From DASRPD01 sp035646535 (GTDB lineage Bacteria > Actinomycetota > Acidimicrobiia > IMCC26256 > JANYLB01): DNA of 39,262 nt. The stretch covers positions 1 to 39,262 of the forward strand of contig DASRPD010000068.1 in NCBI GenBank assembly GCA_035646535.1, read 5' to 3'. Made by a program: the position numbers and the translations under genes. Under the pieces are notes generated by a model that was given only the letters and a program-made list of their open reading frames with translations, did not search any database and had not been told where the DNA came from. Of the stretch, positions 24,661 through 33,514 are shown in pieces (positions within the stretch are counted from its first letter, which is position 1; every line of letters starts with the position of its first letter).

Positions 24661-25098
24661 ATGCCCCTCGACGGAACCTACGAACCAAGCCCCTGGGGTC
24701 CCATCGCCGACCAAGTCCGCACCTACGAGGAGTCGGGTGGTCGCGAGGGAACCGAGCTCGAGGGCAAGCCTTGCGTGATCCTGTGGACGCGGGGCCGCAA
24801 GTCCGCCGCGGTGCGCAAGACACCCCTCATGCGGGTGACCGACGGCGAACGTTACGCGGTGGTCGCATCGATGGGCGGGGCGCCGCAGCACCCCGTCTGG
24901 TACCTGAACCTGGGCGCCGATCCGAACGCGAGCATCCAAGACGGCCCGAATCTCGGCGACTACACCGCGCGTACCGTCGACGGCGAGGAGAAGGCCGAGT
25001 GGTGGAAGCGGGCCATTGAGGTCTGGCCTGCGTACGACGACTATCAGGCGGCCACGGATCGATCCATCCCGCTCGTCGTGCTCGAACCCAAGCCGTAG
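24661..25098 (+). CDS. Nitroreductase/deazaflavin-dependent oxidoreductase family (Ddn-like)
   Basis: The 145-residue split beta-barrel protein has GKPCVILWTRGRKSAAVRKT followed by PLMRVTDGERYAVVASMGG and HPVWYLNLGADP. This is the pattern of the F420-dependent Ddn family. Members use reduced deazaflavin F420 to reduce quinones and nitroimidazoles; others bind different flavins. Length is typical. Presence of F420 biosynthesis genes cannot be checked in this window. It stands alone, convergent with the NMO gene. Confidence 0.87.
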   Translation: MPLDGTYEPSPWGPIADQVRTYEESGGREGTELEGKPCVILWTRGRKSAAVRKTPLMRVTDGERYAVVASMGGAPQHPVWYLNLGADPNASIQDGPNLGDYTARTVDGEEKAEWWKRAIEVWPAYDDYQAATDRSIPLVVLEPKP

Positions 25099-25179
25099 AC
25101 CCCATCGCGGCGCGCCATCGCCGCGTCGTCGAACGACTGATAACCGACCGATCGAGCGTCACCCCCGGGTCCACGGCGC

Positions 25180-26310
25180 TCAGTCGTCGAGGCGCCCGGC
25201 CAGGTCGTCGACCGCCGCGATGAACTCCTCGATCATCTCGAGCACCACCGCCCGGGCGGGACGGACCTGGTTGAGCGACCCGACCACCTGACCGACGAAG
25301 TAGTTCGTCAGTTGCTCCGCACCCGATCCGGCGTGGTGCGCGGCATGGTTGATGCGCGCGAGGGCCTCGCCGACCAGCATGGGCTGCAATGGCATCGGCA
25401 GTGGCTCAGGCGCACCCTCGGCCTCCCACTCGTCGGTCCACGCGCTGCGAAGCATCCGAGCGGGCTTACCGGTGATGGACCGCGATCGCACCGTGTCGGA
25501 CGACGATGCGGCAACGTACTTCTTGCGCACGACGGGCGTGGTCTCGGACTCTTCGGTGGTGAGCCACACCGACCCCGTCCACACTCCCTCGGCACCCAAC
25601 GCCAGGGCCGCCGCCATCTGTCGACCACGGGCGATGCCACCGGCCGCCAACACCGGCAGCGGCGCGACCGCGTCGACGACTTCGGGAACCAGCACCATGG
25701 TGGCGATCTCGCCGGTGTGCCCACCGGCTTCGGTACCTTGGGCCACGATCAGATCGACGCCCGCGACGGCGTGGCGCTCGGCATGGGCCCGCGTCCCCGC
25801 GAGCGCGGCGACCGCGACGTCGGCAGCGTGCGCGCGCTCGATGAGCTGTGGCGGTGGCGCGCCCAGCGCACTGGCAATGAGTGAGCTGCGATGGGCGAAC
25901 GCGACGTCGAGCAGCGGCTCGTAGCCCTTGGGTGAGACGTTCATTCCCCCGATGCCGCGACGCCCGTCGGCTTCGTCGGCCAGCGGAGGGACGTCATAGC
26001 GGATGAGGAGCTCGTCGACGAACTCGCGGTTCTCGGCCGGGATGACCTCCGCGAGCTGCGCCGGGTCGAGGCCGCCTTCGTCGGAGCCGGCGAACTTCTT
26101 CGGGAGCAACAGGTCGACGCCGTACGGCCGGTCGCCGACTTGTTCCTCGATCCAACGGAGGTCGATATCGAGCTGGTCGGGCGAGTGGGCCACCGCGCCG
26201 AGCACCCCGAAGCCGCCGGCCCGACTGACCTCGGCAACGACGTCTCGACAATGACTGAACGCGAAGAGCGGGAACTCGATGCCGAACATCTCGCTGGCTC
26301 GGCTCCGCAT
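25180..26310 (-). CDS. Nitronate monooxygenase-like FMN enzyme
   Basis: The 376-residue TIM-barrel protein begins FGIEFPLFAFSHCRDVVAEV, followed by AGGFGVLGAVAHSPDQL. It contains GVDLIVAQGTEAGGHTG, the FMN-phosphate region LPVLAAGGIARGRQMAAALA, and GAEGVWTGSVWLTTEES. The catalytic His of class I NMO would lie in the AGGHTG segment. Related actinobacterial proteins act on nitronates or serve as 2-nitropropane dioxygenase-like enzymes of unknown substrate. ATG 26310 starts 2 nt after the P450 stop, so the two genes are tightly coupled. Confidence 0.87.
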   Translation of the reverse strand: MRSRASEMFGIEFPLFAFSHCRDVVAEVSRAGGFGVLGAVAHSPDQLDIDLRWIEEQVGDRPYGVDLLLPKKFAGSDEGGLDPAQLAEVIPAENREFVDELLIRYDVPPLADEADGRRGIGGMNVSPKGYEPLLDVAFAHRSSLIASALGAPPPQLIERAHAADVAVAALAGTRAHAERHAVAGVDLIVAQGTEAGGHTGEIATMVLVPEVVDAVAPLPVLAAGGIARGRQMAAALALGAEGVWTGSVWLTTEESETTPVVRKKYVAASSSDTVRSRSITGKPARMLRSAWTDEWEAEGAPEPLPMPLQPMLVGEALARINHAAHHAGSGAEQLTNYFVGQVVGSLNQVRPARAVVLEMIEEFIAAVDDLAGRLDD

Positions 26311-26312
26311 GC

Positions 26313-27518
26313 TCAACCGCTCCAGCGAACCGGAAGACGGGCCGGGCCCCAGATTCCGAACTTCTCGGACTTCCACTCGACGGGCCCGTCCGACGCGAGG
26401 TCGGGCATCCGTCCGGCGATCACGGTCAGAGCTTCTCCGAGCTCGGCGCGCGCGAGATGGGCACCCAGGCAGTGGTGGATGCCGGAGCCGAACGTCATGT
26501 GGGGGGTGGAGGGCTCGCGGGTGATGTCGAAGGTGTCCGGCTCCTCGTAGACCTCGGGATCGCGGTTCGCGCCGGAGAGCGAGACGCTGACGAGGCTGCC
26601 TTTCGGGAAGACGACGTCGCGGTATTCGATGTCTTCTGACGCGACGCGGATCGTCCCTTGCACCGCGCCGAGGTAGCGCATCGTCTCCTCCACGACGCGT
26701 GGCGCCAGGTCGGGGGCCGCCACGAACCGGCGCCACTGGTCTGGATAGGTGGTGAGCAACGCGATGCAGCAGGCGAGCTGGTTGCGGGTCGTGTCGGTGC
26801 CGGCCATGAGCACGGCTTCGGCCAACATGACGAGCTCGTCGGTGGCGAGCCGGTCGCCCTGCTCCTCCACCGCGATGAGCGCGCCCAAGAGGTCGTCGGC
26901 CGGCTGGGCACGCCGCCGGTCGACGAGCGCGTGCACGTACTCCTCGAGCTCGGCCGATGCCCGTTGGATCGCGGGCAGGTCCTCGGCGAGGTTCTGGTTG
27001 AACAGGCGGAAGATGTCGGTCGCCCACCGCAAGAAGAGTTGCCAGTCCTCTTTCGGGGCACCGAGCAGCTCGCAGATGATCGGGATCGGGTACGGCTCGC
27101 ACACCCCCGACACGAAGTCGCAGTGGCCGCTGGGTTGCACCGCGTCGACGAGCTCGTCGACGACCCTACGCATGAACGGCCGGAGCCGATCGGCGGCCGC
27201 GGGCGTGAACGCCGGGGCCACGAGCCGACGCAGGCGGGCATGTTCGTCGCCCTCCATCGACAGGATCGACGGTCGGCGCTCCTCCATGGCGGTCGTCTCG
27301 ATGCCCTGCATCTGGGGGATGAGTGACAACGCCGAGTGGAACCGCCGTTCTCGTAGCACCGCAACCGTGTCCGAGTAACGGGTCACGACGTATCCCATCG
27401 GCGATCGGGCCAGCCAGTGCCGGTCGCGCGCGTCAGCGAGCACCGCGAACCGGGACTGCCGGTCGAGGTCGGTGAGATCGCACGTCGGAAGATCGAGCTC
27501 TTGGGCCGAGATCGCCAC
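26313..27518 (-). CDS. Cytochrome P450
   Basis: The 401-residue protein (GTG 27518) has the I-helix oxygen-binding motif MAGTDTTRNQL, the ExxR pair E278/R281 and the haem-ligand region FGSGIHHCLGAHLAR with Cys350. Length matches soluble bacterial P450s. Substrate is unknown. A ferredoxin and reductase are needed for electron supply and neither is encoded nearby. The flanking NMO and sulfatase genes suggest a catabolic or steroid/xenobiotic setting, but this is inference. The frame is open further upstream, without resemblance to the family. Confidence 0.93.
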   Translation of the reverse strand: MAISAQELDLPTCDLTDLDRQSRFAVLADARDRHWLARSPMGYVVTRYSDTVAVLRERRFHSALSLIPQMQGIETTAMEERRPSILSMEGDEHARLRRLVAPAFTPAAADRLRPFMRRVVDELVDAVQPSGHCDFVSGVCEPYPIPIICELLGAPKEDWQLFLRWATDIFRLFNQNLAEDLPAIQRASAELEEYVHALVDRRRAQPADDLLGALIAVEEQGDRLATDELVMLAEAVLMAGTDTTRNQLACCIALLTTYPDQWRRFVAAPDLAPRVVEETMRYLGAVQGTIRVASEDIEYRDVVFPKGSLVSVSLSGANRDPEVYEEPDTFDITREPSTPHMTFGSGIHHCLGAHLARAELGEALTVIAGRMPDLASDGPVEWKSEKFGIWGPARLPVRWSG

Positions 27519-27664
27519 TGTGGCGTCCTGCCTTTCCCCGGTAAGCCGGCATCTGACGCTACCCGGATGTTGGCGATGCGTGCAGCGGGGCCGCGTCGGA
27601 ACCCCGACGCCGACCACTACGGTGATTGCCCGCCCGTCGTTCACCCGCCGCCGTCGGAGCACGC

Positions 27665-28993
27665 GTGACGAACCACCAACCGAACGTTCTCCTGATCATG
27701 ACCGACGAGGAGCGGTACCCGCCGCCGTACGAGCAGGGGGCGCTCGCCGCGTTCCGGCGCGACCACCTCCCGGCTCACCAGGGGCTTCGAGCCCGCAGCC
27801 GCGAGCTCCACCGCCACTACGTCGGATCGACGGCGTGTGTTCCCAGCCGGGCAACGATGTTCACCGGTCAGTACCCGTCACTGCATGGCGTCACCAACAC
27901 CGACGGCCTCGCGAAGGCGGCGAACGACCCGGCCATGTCGTTCCTGGATCCCGACACGGTGCCCACGATGGGCGATTGGTTTCGCGCCGCCGGCCACGAG
28001 ACGCACTACCGGGGCAAGTGGCACATCTCCCACGCCGATCTCCTCGTGACCGACACCCACCAACGGGTGCGCACCAACGACGGAGACGGCCGGGTGGACC
28101 CAGCGGCAATCGAGCTCTACGAGCGCGCCGCCCGCCTCGAACCCTTCGGCTTCGCGGGTTGGGTCGGACGCGAACCCCACGGCGCGGCCAAGGAGGACAC
28201 CGGACTCGTCAAGTTGGTCGACACCGCGATCATGCGCATCATCGACGCGTTCGACGCGTCGGGCATGGCCGACGACACGATCGTCGTGTTCACGTCGGAT
28301 CACGGTGACCTCGTCGGGGCACACGGCGGGCTCGTGCAGAAGTGGCACAACGCGTTCGACGAAGCCGTACGAGTCCCCTTCATGGTCTCGGGTGCGGGTA
28401 TCGACCCGGACGATGGTGGCATCGACATCCCGACCAGCCACGTCGACCTGCTCCCCACCCTCCTCGGCCTCGCCGGCATCGACCGCGAGGCCGCCGCGGC
28501 CGAGGTCGCGCTCCACCACATCGAGACCCAGCCACTGGCGGGGCGCGACCTCAGCTCGCTGCTGCACGGTCGCGCCGGCGCGGATGCGCTCGAGGCACCG
28601 ATCTACTTCATGACCGAAGACCAGGTGAGTCTCGGGCTACGCGGGCGGAACCGGCTCACCCAGGAGCCCTACGAGCCGGTTGGTCAACCGGCCAAGGTCG
28701 AGTCGGTCATTGCGTCCCAGCCCACCGGGCCGAATGACTCGTCGGAGCTGTGGAAGCTCAACCACTACTACGAGCGTCTGCCCGAGTGGGAAGAGACCCA
28801 CGGCATCCAGTGGCATCCACCGGCGGGACCGCCGGTCGAGCCCCAGTGGGAGCTGCACAACCTCAGTGCCGACCCCGAGGAACGGACGAACCTCGCGGGT
28901 GTCGCCACCACGACCCAGGACGAGCTCCGCCGCGTGCTCGACACCGAGCGCGACACCGAGCGGCGGGTGCCAACCCATCGCAACCCGGTCTGA
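27665..28993 (+). CDS. Sulfatase family (type I, formylglycine)
   Basis: The 442-residue protein (GTG 27665) has the metal-binding NVLLIMTDEERYPP start and the modification site C58-V-P-S-R with ATMFTGQYPSLHG, where Cys is converted to formylglycine. FTSDHGDLVGAHGGLVQK follows, with the second metal-binding Asp/His. No signal peptide is evident, so it may be cytoplasmic. The sulfatase-modifying enzyme is not in the window. It removes sulfate (or acts as a phosphonate or phosphoester hydrolase) from an unknown substrate. It is divergent from the P450 gene. Confidence 0.9.
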   Translation: MTNHQPNVLLIMTDEERYPPPYEQGALAAFRRDHLPAHQGLRARSRELHRHYVGSTACVPSRATMFTGQYPSLHGVTNTDGLAKAANDPAMSFLDPDTVPTMGDWFRAAGHETHYRGKWHISHADLLVTDTHQRVRTNDGDGRVDPAAIELYERAARLEPFGFAGWVGREPHGAAKEDTGLVKLVDTAIMRIIDAFDASGMADDTIVVFTSDHGDLVGAHGGLVQKWHNAFDEAVRVPFMVSGAGIDPDDGGIDIPTSHVDLLPTLLGLAGIDREAAAAEVALHHIETQPLAGRDLSSLLHGRAGADALEAPIYFMTEDQVSLGLRGRNRLTQEPYEPVGQPAKVESVIASQPTGPNDSSELWKLNHYYERLPEWEETHGIQWHPPAGPPVEPQWELHNLSADPEERTNLAGVATTTQDELRRVLDTERDTERRVPTHRNPV

Positions 28994-29119
28994 GCCACGG
29001 CGCCGCGGCGCTCAGCGGGCTCCGTGCAGCCCCGGTCCCGCTCGCTCACGGGTGCGTAACACCTCGACGAGAGTCGGACCCGGTGAGCGTGCTCGGAACC
29101 ACCGACCCTGGAGGCTCCG

Positions 29120-29731
29120 ATGTCGACATCCCTGCTCCGCGGATCGGCGACCACCGCCGCCGCGCTGGGCGCGGTCATCGCGCTGGCTGCGTGCAGCAGC
29201 GACTCGTCGACCAGCAGCTCGACGACGAGCACCAGCACCGGTTCGTCGAGCACGAGCAGTGAGACGGTCCGCTTCGACAAGGAGATCCAGCAGGAGCTGA
29301 TCGATGTCGGCTGCTATGACGGCACAGTCGACGGGGACATCGGGCCCGAGACCGACGCCGCGATCGTCGCGTTCCAAAAGGCCGAGGGCCTCGAGACCGA
29401 CGGTGAGGTCGGACCCGAGACCGAGCGCGCGCTCACCAAGGCCGTCGACGCGGGCGACACGGTCTGCGACGGCAGCGGGGGCGGGGGCACGCCCACCGGG
29501 ACCTGCACGGCGCAGTCACTGAGCGAGGCACTCGACGGCGCGACGATCACGACCTCCATCTGCTCGGAGGGCTACGCGGCCGGCGCGGACGTCATCGGCG
29601 GCGGCGAGGCCGACGCCGCGTTCCTCCTGCAGCTCCAGAGCGGAAAATGGGTCAGCGTGGCCGGCGAGGTGTGCGGCGCGGCCAGCGCCGGTGTCCCGAC
29701 GGCCATCCTCGCGGCCGGCTGCGTCTCCTAG
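29120..29731 (+). CDS. Lipoprotein with peptidoglycan-binding domain
   Basis: The 203-residue protein has a signal sequence ending in the lipobox IALAAC (Cys25), followed by a Ser/Thr-rich tether to about residue 47. A PG_binding_1 domain follows, with IQQELIDVGCYDGTVDGDIG and AIVAFQKAEGLETDGEVGP. A Gly-rich linker and a C-terminal region with four cysteines (CTAQSL, ICSEGY, EVCGAA, GCVS) complete it; disulfides are likely outside the membrane. An AGGCTCCG lies before ATG 29120. Role in envelope attachment is inferred. Confidence 0.85.
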   Translation: MSTSLLRGSATTAAALGAVIALAACSSDSSTSSSTTSTSTGSSSTSSETVRFDKEIQQELIDVGCYDGTVDGDIGPETDAAIVAFQKAEGLETDGEVGPETERALTKAVDAGDTVCDGSGGGGTPTGTCTAQSLSEALDGATITTSICSEGYAAGADVIGGGEADAAFLLQLQSGKWVSVAGEVCGAASAGVPTAILAAGCVS

Positions 29732-29747
29732 CGCATCCGGCACGACG

Positions 29748-30452
29748 TCATCTCGCGAGCGCGTCGAGCCGTTCCGGAATCCAAGTACCGAGACGGGCGC
29801 GCAGCTCGTCGTGGGCTTCGGTGAGCAGATGGCCGGCGCCGGGGAGGATCTCGACCTCACCGCGGCCGGCGAGCATCTGCACGACCGCGGACGTCTCGGG
29901 CGGCAGCAGCTCGTCACGATCGCCGTGCAACAGGAGCAGCGGGACATCGGAGCGCAGCGCGCCAATGTCCTCGCACCCCGCCGACTGGGTCGACAACGTC
30001 ACGATGCCCGCACAGCACGGACCGAGCACCATCCCGGCCTGCACCGCGACCGCACCACCGAACGAGTGGCCGACCGTGACGAATCGTTGTGCGCCGGTCC
30101 GAGACGCGAGGTCGGCGGCCGCGGCGATGTCGTGCACGCAACGGCCGAGGTCGTTCGCGCGGCGGTAGCCGACCCGCATCGTTGCGATCCCCTGCTCGGC
30201 GAAGGCCACGCCGAGGTCGTGGTACAAGCCACCCGCGGGGCCGAGCAGGCCGCCCATGGCGCCGCCCGACATCAGCACGACGGCCGCGGCGTCAACGGGG
30301 CCGTGCCAGAGGATCGTGAGCAACCCCTGCATCGTGTAGATCTCCACGTGACGCAACCCCGGAGCGAGGAGTACCTCCTCGCGGGCCAGGGCGTCGAGCG
30401 CTTCGAGCGGCGCGCGCGGCTTGGGCTGATCCTGCTTCCCCGCTTCGGTCAT
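29748..30452 (-). CDS. Alpha/beta hydrolase
   Basis: The 234-residue protein starts at ATG 30452, after GGAGGAG. The nucleophile elbow is GHSFGG, a late LLLLHGDRDELLPPETS supplies the acid Asp, and PGAGHLLTEAHDEL supplies the His. VVLMSGGAMGGLLGP gives the oxyanion region. This looks like an esterase or dienelactone-hydrolase-like enzyme with Ser nucleophile. ATG 30482 would add ten residues. The gene converges with the lipoprotein gene, 16 bp apart. Confidence 0.85.
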   Translation of the reverse strand: MTEAGKQDQPKPRAPLEALDALAREEVLLAPGLRHVEIYTMQGLLTILWHGPVDAAAVVLMSGGAMGGLLGPAGGLYHDLGVAFAEQGIATMRVGYRRANDLGRCVHDIAAAADLASRTGAQRFVTVGHSFGGAVAVQAGMVLGPCCAGIVTLSTQSAGCEDIGALRSDVPLLLLHGDRDELLPPETSAVVQMLAGRGEVEILPGAGHLLTEAHDELRARLGTWIPERLDALAR

Positions 30453-30569
30453 CGCCGACGCTCCTCCGACTCCGACCGCCATTGTCGAGGCCAGCGTGAG
30501 CCGTGACCGGGGGTCAGGGTCGCTCGTACAGGAACCGTTCTCAGTGTGCCCGACCCAGATGGGCCGAGA

Positions 30570-30860
30570 TCAGCCCTGAGGAGAGTCCTGGAGGACGTAG
30601 GTATCGCCGGCCGACGACTTCGTCCCGGCACATCCCCATCGCTCCGCGCTCCACGACCAACCGAGCTGCACCCGGCCGTCCACCACGTCGGCCCGACACA
30701 CGGCGCACAGCCGCATCGTGGACACGTACACCGTCTTGCCGTTGGTGGGATTTTTCAGCACACCATTCGGGGGAACGAGCGTGGCGGACGCCTTCACGCC
30801 ACAGACGACGCACATCGGGGGCAGAAGTTCCGGATAATGGGCCCTGCTGCCGACACGCAT
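30570..30860 (-). CDS. Small double-CxxC (zinc-ribbon-like) protein
   Basis: The 96-residue protein (ATG 30860) has CVVCG at about residues 17-21 and CAVC at about 53-56, plus a lone Cys near WGCAGT. Four cysteines in two CxxC pairs, with KASATLVPPNGVLKNP between them, suggest a structural zinc site. I cannot name a family. A TACACT -10 box ends 7 nt before the ATG, so the mRNA is probably leaderless. Coding potential is supported by this promoter and by the paired cysteines, but the gene sits at the edge of a decayed region. Confidence 0.6.
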   Translation of the reverse strand: MRVGSRAHYPELLPPMCVVCGVKASATLVPPNGVLKNPTNGKTVYVSTMRLCAVCRADVVDGRVQLGWSWSAERWGCAGTKSSAGDTYVLQDSPQG

Positions 30861-30867
30861 ACCTAAC

Positions 30868-30873
30868 AGTGTA
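30868..30873 (-). promoter_or_regulatory. Putative -10 box for the double-CxxC gene
   Basis: Minus-strand TACACT matches the TANNNT actinobacterial -10 consensus. Its 3' end is 7 nt from the ATG at 30860, which predicts transcription starting at or next to the start codon. No good -35 is apparent. Confidence 0.5.
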
Positions 30874-30940
30874 GGCGGTTGAGCGGGCGCGCGTCTCACC
30901 GGCCACCTCGAAACCTCGGCGAGGCGGGCACCGAGCGCGA

Positions 30941-31336
30941 TCAACGCGCCGCGGTCATCGCGCGAGCTCCGAGGATCCCACAGCTTGCCGCGGCCTCGGA
31001 CCACATGCCGCGACACGGCACGGAGCCGTCACCCACGAACCACAGGCCCGCGGTGGACTCGACCGATCGCGGGAGCTTGGGACCGATCGAGATGGGACTC
31101 ATCCAGCCATGGCGGCTCGTGTGGGCGGCGCGGTCGACGATCGCGTCGCCGAACCCCGGGATGAACTCCTCGCATCGCTCCTCCATCTGGGCGTAGATCG
31201 CTGCCGGGCCGCCGGTCGCGCCAACCTCGTCGGGGGGAGACGCGATGTGCGATCCCACAAGCTGTTTGCCCGGTTCGGTCGTCCACGGTGCCACGCCGCT
31301 GAGCGACCAGCTCCAGTGGTAGATGGACCCGGATGC
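30941..31336 (-). pseudogene. FAD-dependent oxidoreductase, C-terminal fragment only
   Basis: The minus-strand frame ends with FIPGFGDAIVDRAAHTSRHG and GLWFVGDGSVPCRGMWSEAA followed by ASCGILGARAM. This resembles the closing FAD-binding motif of phytoene-dehydrogenase/amine-oxidase-like flavoproteins. Only about 130 residues are present; the N-terminal Rossmann part is missing. At about 31336 the reading switches abruptly into the LivF remnant, which runs the opposite way. It cannot be a functional enzyme. Confidence 0.7.
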
Positions 31337-31959
31337 CGGATCGAGCACGGCGAGGTCGTGGCGCTCCTCGGACCGAACGGTGCCGGCAAGACCACGGCGC
31401 TCCGAGCGCTTGCTGGTGCGTTGCCACTCCAGGCAGGTGAGATCTGCTGGGACGGCAGCCCGACCCGCGCCCCGATGCACCGACGAGCCAAACGGGGCTT
31501 GGCCTACGTGGCCGAAGACCGGTCAATCTTCGCCTCGCTCACCGTGGCCGAGAATCTCCGCGTCGGCCGCTGCGATGCTGAGGCGGCCCTCGACCAGTTT
31601 CCCGAGCTCCGTCCGCTCCTGCGCCGTCGAGCCGGCCTGCTCTCCGGGGGGAGCAGCAGATGCTCACGGTTGCCCGAGCCGTCGCGCGGCGCCCACGGGT
31701 CTTGCTCACCGACGAGCTCTCACTGGGACCGGCGCCGCTCTTGGTGTCGCGTCTCCTCGAGAGCGCTCGCGCCGCGGCAGACAATGGGCTCGGGGTCCTC
31801 CTCGTCGAGCAGCACGTGGTCGAGGTACTGGGTTTCGCCGACCGCGTGTACGTCCTGAACCAGGGTCAAGTCGCCTACGCCAATACCGCCGCCCAGGCGA
31901 GAACCGACCTCGAGCACATCGAAGCGGCGTACCTCGGCGGAATCCTCGCGACCGACTGA
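31331..31959 (+). pseudogene. LivF-type branched-chain amino acid ABC ATPase, 5'-truncated and frameshifted
   Basis: The plus frame reads RIEHGEVVALLGPNGAGKTT (Walker A) and AYVAEDRSIFASLTVAENLR. At the signature, LLSGG, the frame breaks in a run of six G at 31646-31651. One more G would give the expected GGEQQMLTVARAVARRP. The next frame continues with MLTVARAVARRPRVLLTDE, LGVLLVEQHVVEVLGFADRV and a normal C-terminus at 31959. The first 20-25 residues are lost at the junction with the oxidoreductase fragment. The indel could be a sequencing error, but the 5' truncation cannot be explained that way. Confidence 0.8.
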
Positions 31960-32296
31960 CACGCACACCGCGGTCTGCCGCGCCGGCAACGCCGGACCCC
32001 GACGTTCACGCTGTGACTCATCGCGAACATGCCCAGTCGGAGACGGCTTCATGAAGCCGAGCGAGGGCGCGGTCTCGACGCGCAGACCCTGGCCGAGCGT
32101 GCGGAGGTGACGGTGGAGCGAATCCGACGGCCTTCCACCCCACCGACGAGACCGTCACCGGGATCCCGGGCATCGTTGTCCCAGGTCAGCAACGTAGAGC
32201 ACCTTGGGTGCTCGCCGGGGCGAGCGAAGATGTGTTGGCGCGCTAGGCCGTCGCGGTAGGACCTGGAATCTTCGCATCAGCGGTAACGTGGGCGAC
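31960..32296 (+). other. Noncoding/decayed stretch with an HTH-like scrap
   Basis: No intact gene is seen. From about 32041 the plus frame reads RRLHEAERGRGLDAQTLAER and AEVTVERI, which resembles the first helices of an XRE-type DNA-binding domain. The reading becomes meaningless about 40 codons in. No convincing start or C-terminus was found. This is consistent with another deleted gene. Confidence 0.4.
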
Positions 32297-32554
32297 GTGA
32301 TTCACGCTGCCGTGCCCGCGGACACGGATCCGGACTCGTTCGCGGTCCTGGCCGATCGTTGGCGCTCGATGGGCATCTCCGAGCGGGTGGCATTGATCGA
32401 ACAGCTGTGCGTCGACGTCGAGCACCTCGGCCGCGCCGACATCGCCGCGCGCCATCCCGGATTCACCGAGCTCGAGATCTGCCACGAGCTGACTCGCCGA
32501 CGTTACGGCGAAGAGCTCGCCGACGCCGCCTACGAGAACCTCCTCACCCGCTGA
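32297..32554 (+). CDS. Small partner protein of a nucleotidyltransferase gene
   Basis: The 85-residue protein (GTG 32297) reads SERVALIEQLCVDVEHLGRA, then ARHPGFTELEICHELTRRRY with GEELADAAY. I have seen such short helical proteins next to nucleotidyltransferase-like genes in actinobacteria, though I cannot name a family. It may be an antitoxin-like or accessory partner. Its stop overlaps the next start (TGATG). The partner is broken, so this gene may be an orphan. Confidence 0.6.
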   Translation: MIHAAVPADTDPDSFAVLADRWRSMGISERVALIEQLCVDVEHLGRADIAARHPGFTELEICHELTRRRYGEELADAAYENLLTR

Positions 32555-32882
32555 TGGCGATCCGTCCCCTGGACCTCGTCCGCCAGATGGCACAGATCCT
32601 CGAAGACCTCGAGATTGCCTACGCCCTCGGCGGCTCGCTCGCGAGCTCGTTGTCACCATCCCGGGTGCCGCCAACGGAATCTGGGTGACCTCGCCGGAAG
32701 ATCAGGTCCTCCGCAAGCTCGAGTGGTACCGCCGCGGCGACGCCGTCTCCGACCGCCAGTGGCGCGACGTGGTCGGGATTCTCGGCAACCGCGCCGGCGA
32801 TCTCGACCTCGAGTACATGACGAACACCGCTGAGGAGATCGGCCTGGACGATCTCCTCACGGACGCTCTCGCGCAGACATAG
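32554..32882 (+). pseudogene. Nucleotidyltransferase-like gene with its catalytic middle deleted
   Basis: ATG 32554 opens MAIRPLDLVRQMAQILEDLE and IAYALGGSLASS, the usual start of a nucleotidyltransferase-fold protein. At about 32640-32650 the match jumps to another frame with VTSPEDQVLRKLEWYRRGDA and VSDRQWRDVVGILGN, the normal C-terminal part. Roughly 90 residues are lost, including the catalytic Asp residues expected after the GGS motif. The first frame stops at 32688. The product is therefore catalytically dead. Confidence 0.75.
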
Positions 32883-32986
32883 CCGATAGTGAGCGGCAAC
32901 GCCCCCCGACTGCTTGTTGATGACGATGCTCTCGTCAGATCGACAACGCGAGCGGAGGTGACGGTGTGTGAGTTCCTGAGATAGGC

Positions 32987-33022
32987 GATGGGCCTTTGAA
33001 CCCACGACGTCTACGTTGCGAA
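32987..33022 (-). repeat. Degenerate copy A of the tRNA-Ala 3'-end-like sequence
   Basis: This 36-nt stretch matches 33913-33947 at all but about four positions, including one extra base in the T-loop. The shared core is TTGAACCCACGAC followed, after one mismatch, by TCTACGTTGCGAA. Read on the minus strand it is a T-arm and anticodon-stem sequence. It lacks the acceptor end, so it is an old or damaged copy. A relic attachment site is the simplest reading. Confidence 0.6.
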
Positions 33023-33514
33023 TGCGAACCGGCGGTCGAGAACGGACGCCGGCGGACAGGGATGAAGGTCAGAACGTTTCGCAGCCACCGGCGGACAGCA
33101 GCGAACGACGACGCGCGCGATGGGCGCGCGATGGAGACGCCGTTCGCCACGCGGATCAGTCGTCCCACCGGGGACCTCTCACTCGACGGCTGAGGAGCAC
33201 TGCTGATCCGGCCTCGTAGGGGTGTGTGTCGTCGACGGTCACGAGCGCGGTCGAGTCGAGTGGCCACCCTCACGCGTCCATACCGACGACAACATTGCGG
33301 TGGCGCGCTTGCGCAACCCAGCCGCGGTCGTGAACGAGTGCCCGGAACGCGACTGCGAAGGCGAATCAGCGCGCGGGTAGCGAACCTGTATCCGGACCTG
33401 AGGATGCCTGTCGACGAACGCCTGCGCCGGCTCGAGGCGGAGGCGAGCTTCTTCTCCTCGATCCGGCCGCTCGGTTCCTGAGCCACAGCCGCGACGGAGT
33501 ACGCCCCACATCCG
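33023..33514. other. Stretch without a recognisable gene between tRNA-like repeats
   Basis: Open frames exist on both strands but show no motif I recognise and no plausible start. A short plus-strand segment just before 33480 reads VANLYPDLRMPVDERLRRLE, which may be the tail of a lost gene. I regard the stretch as decayed DNA. Confidence 0.4.
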
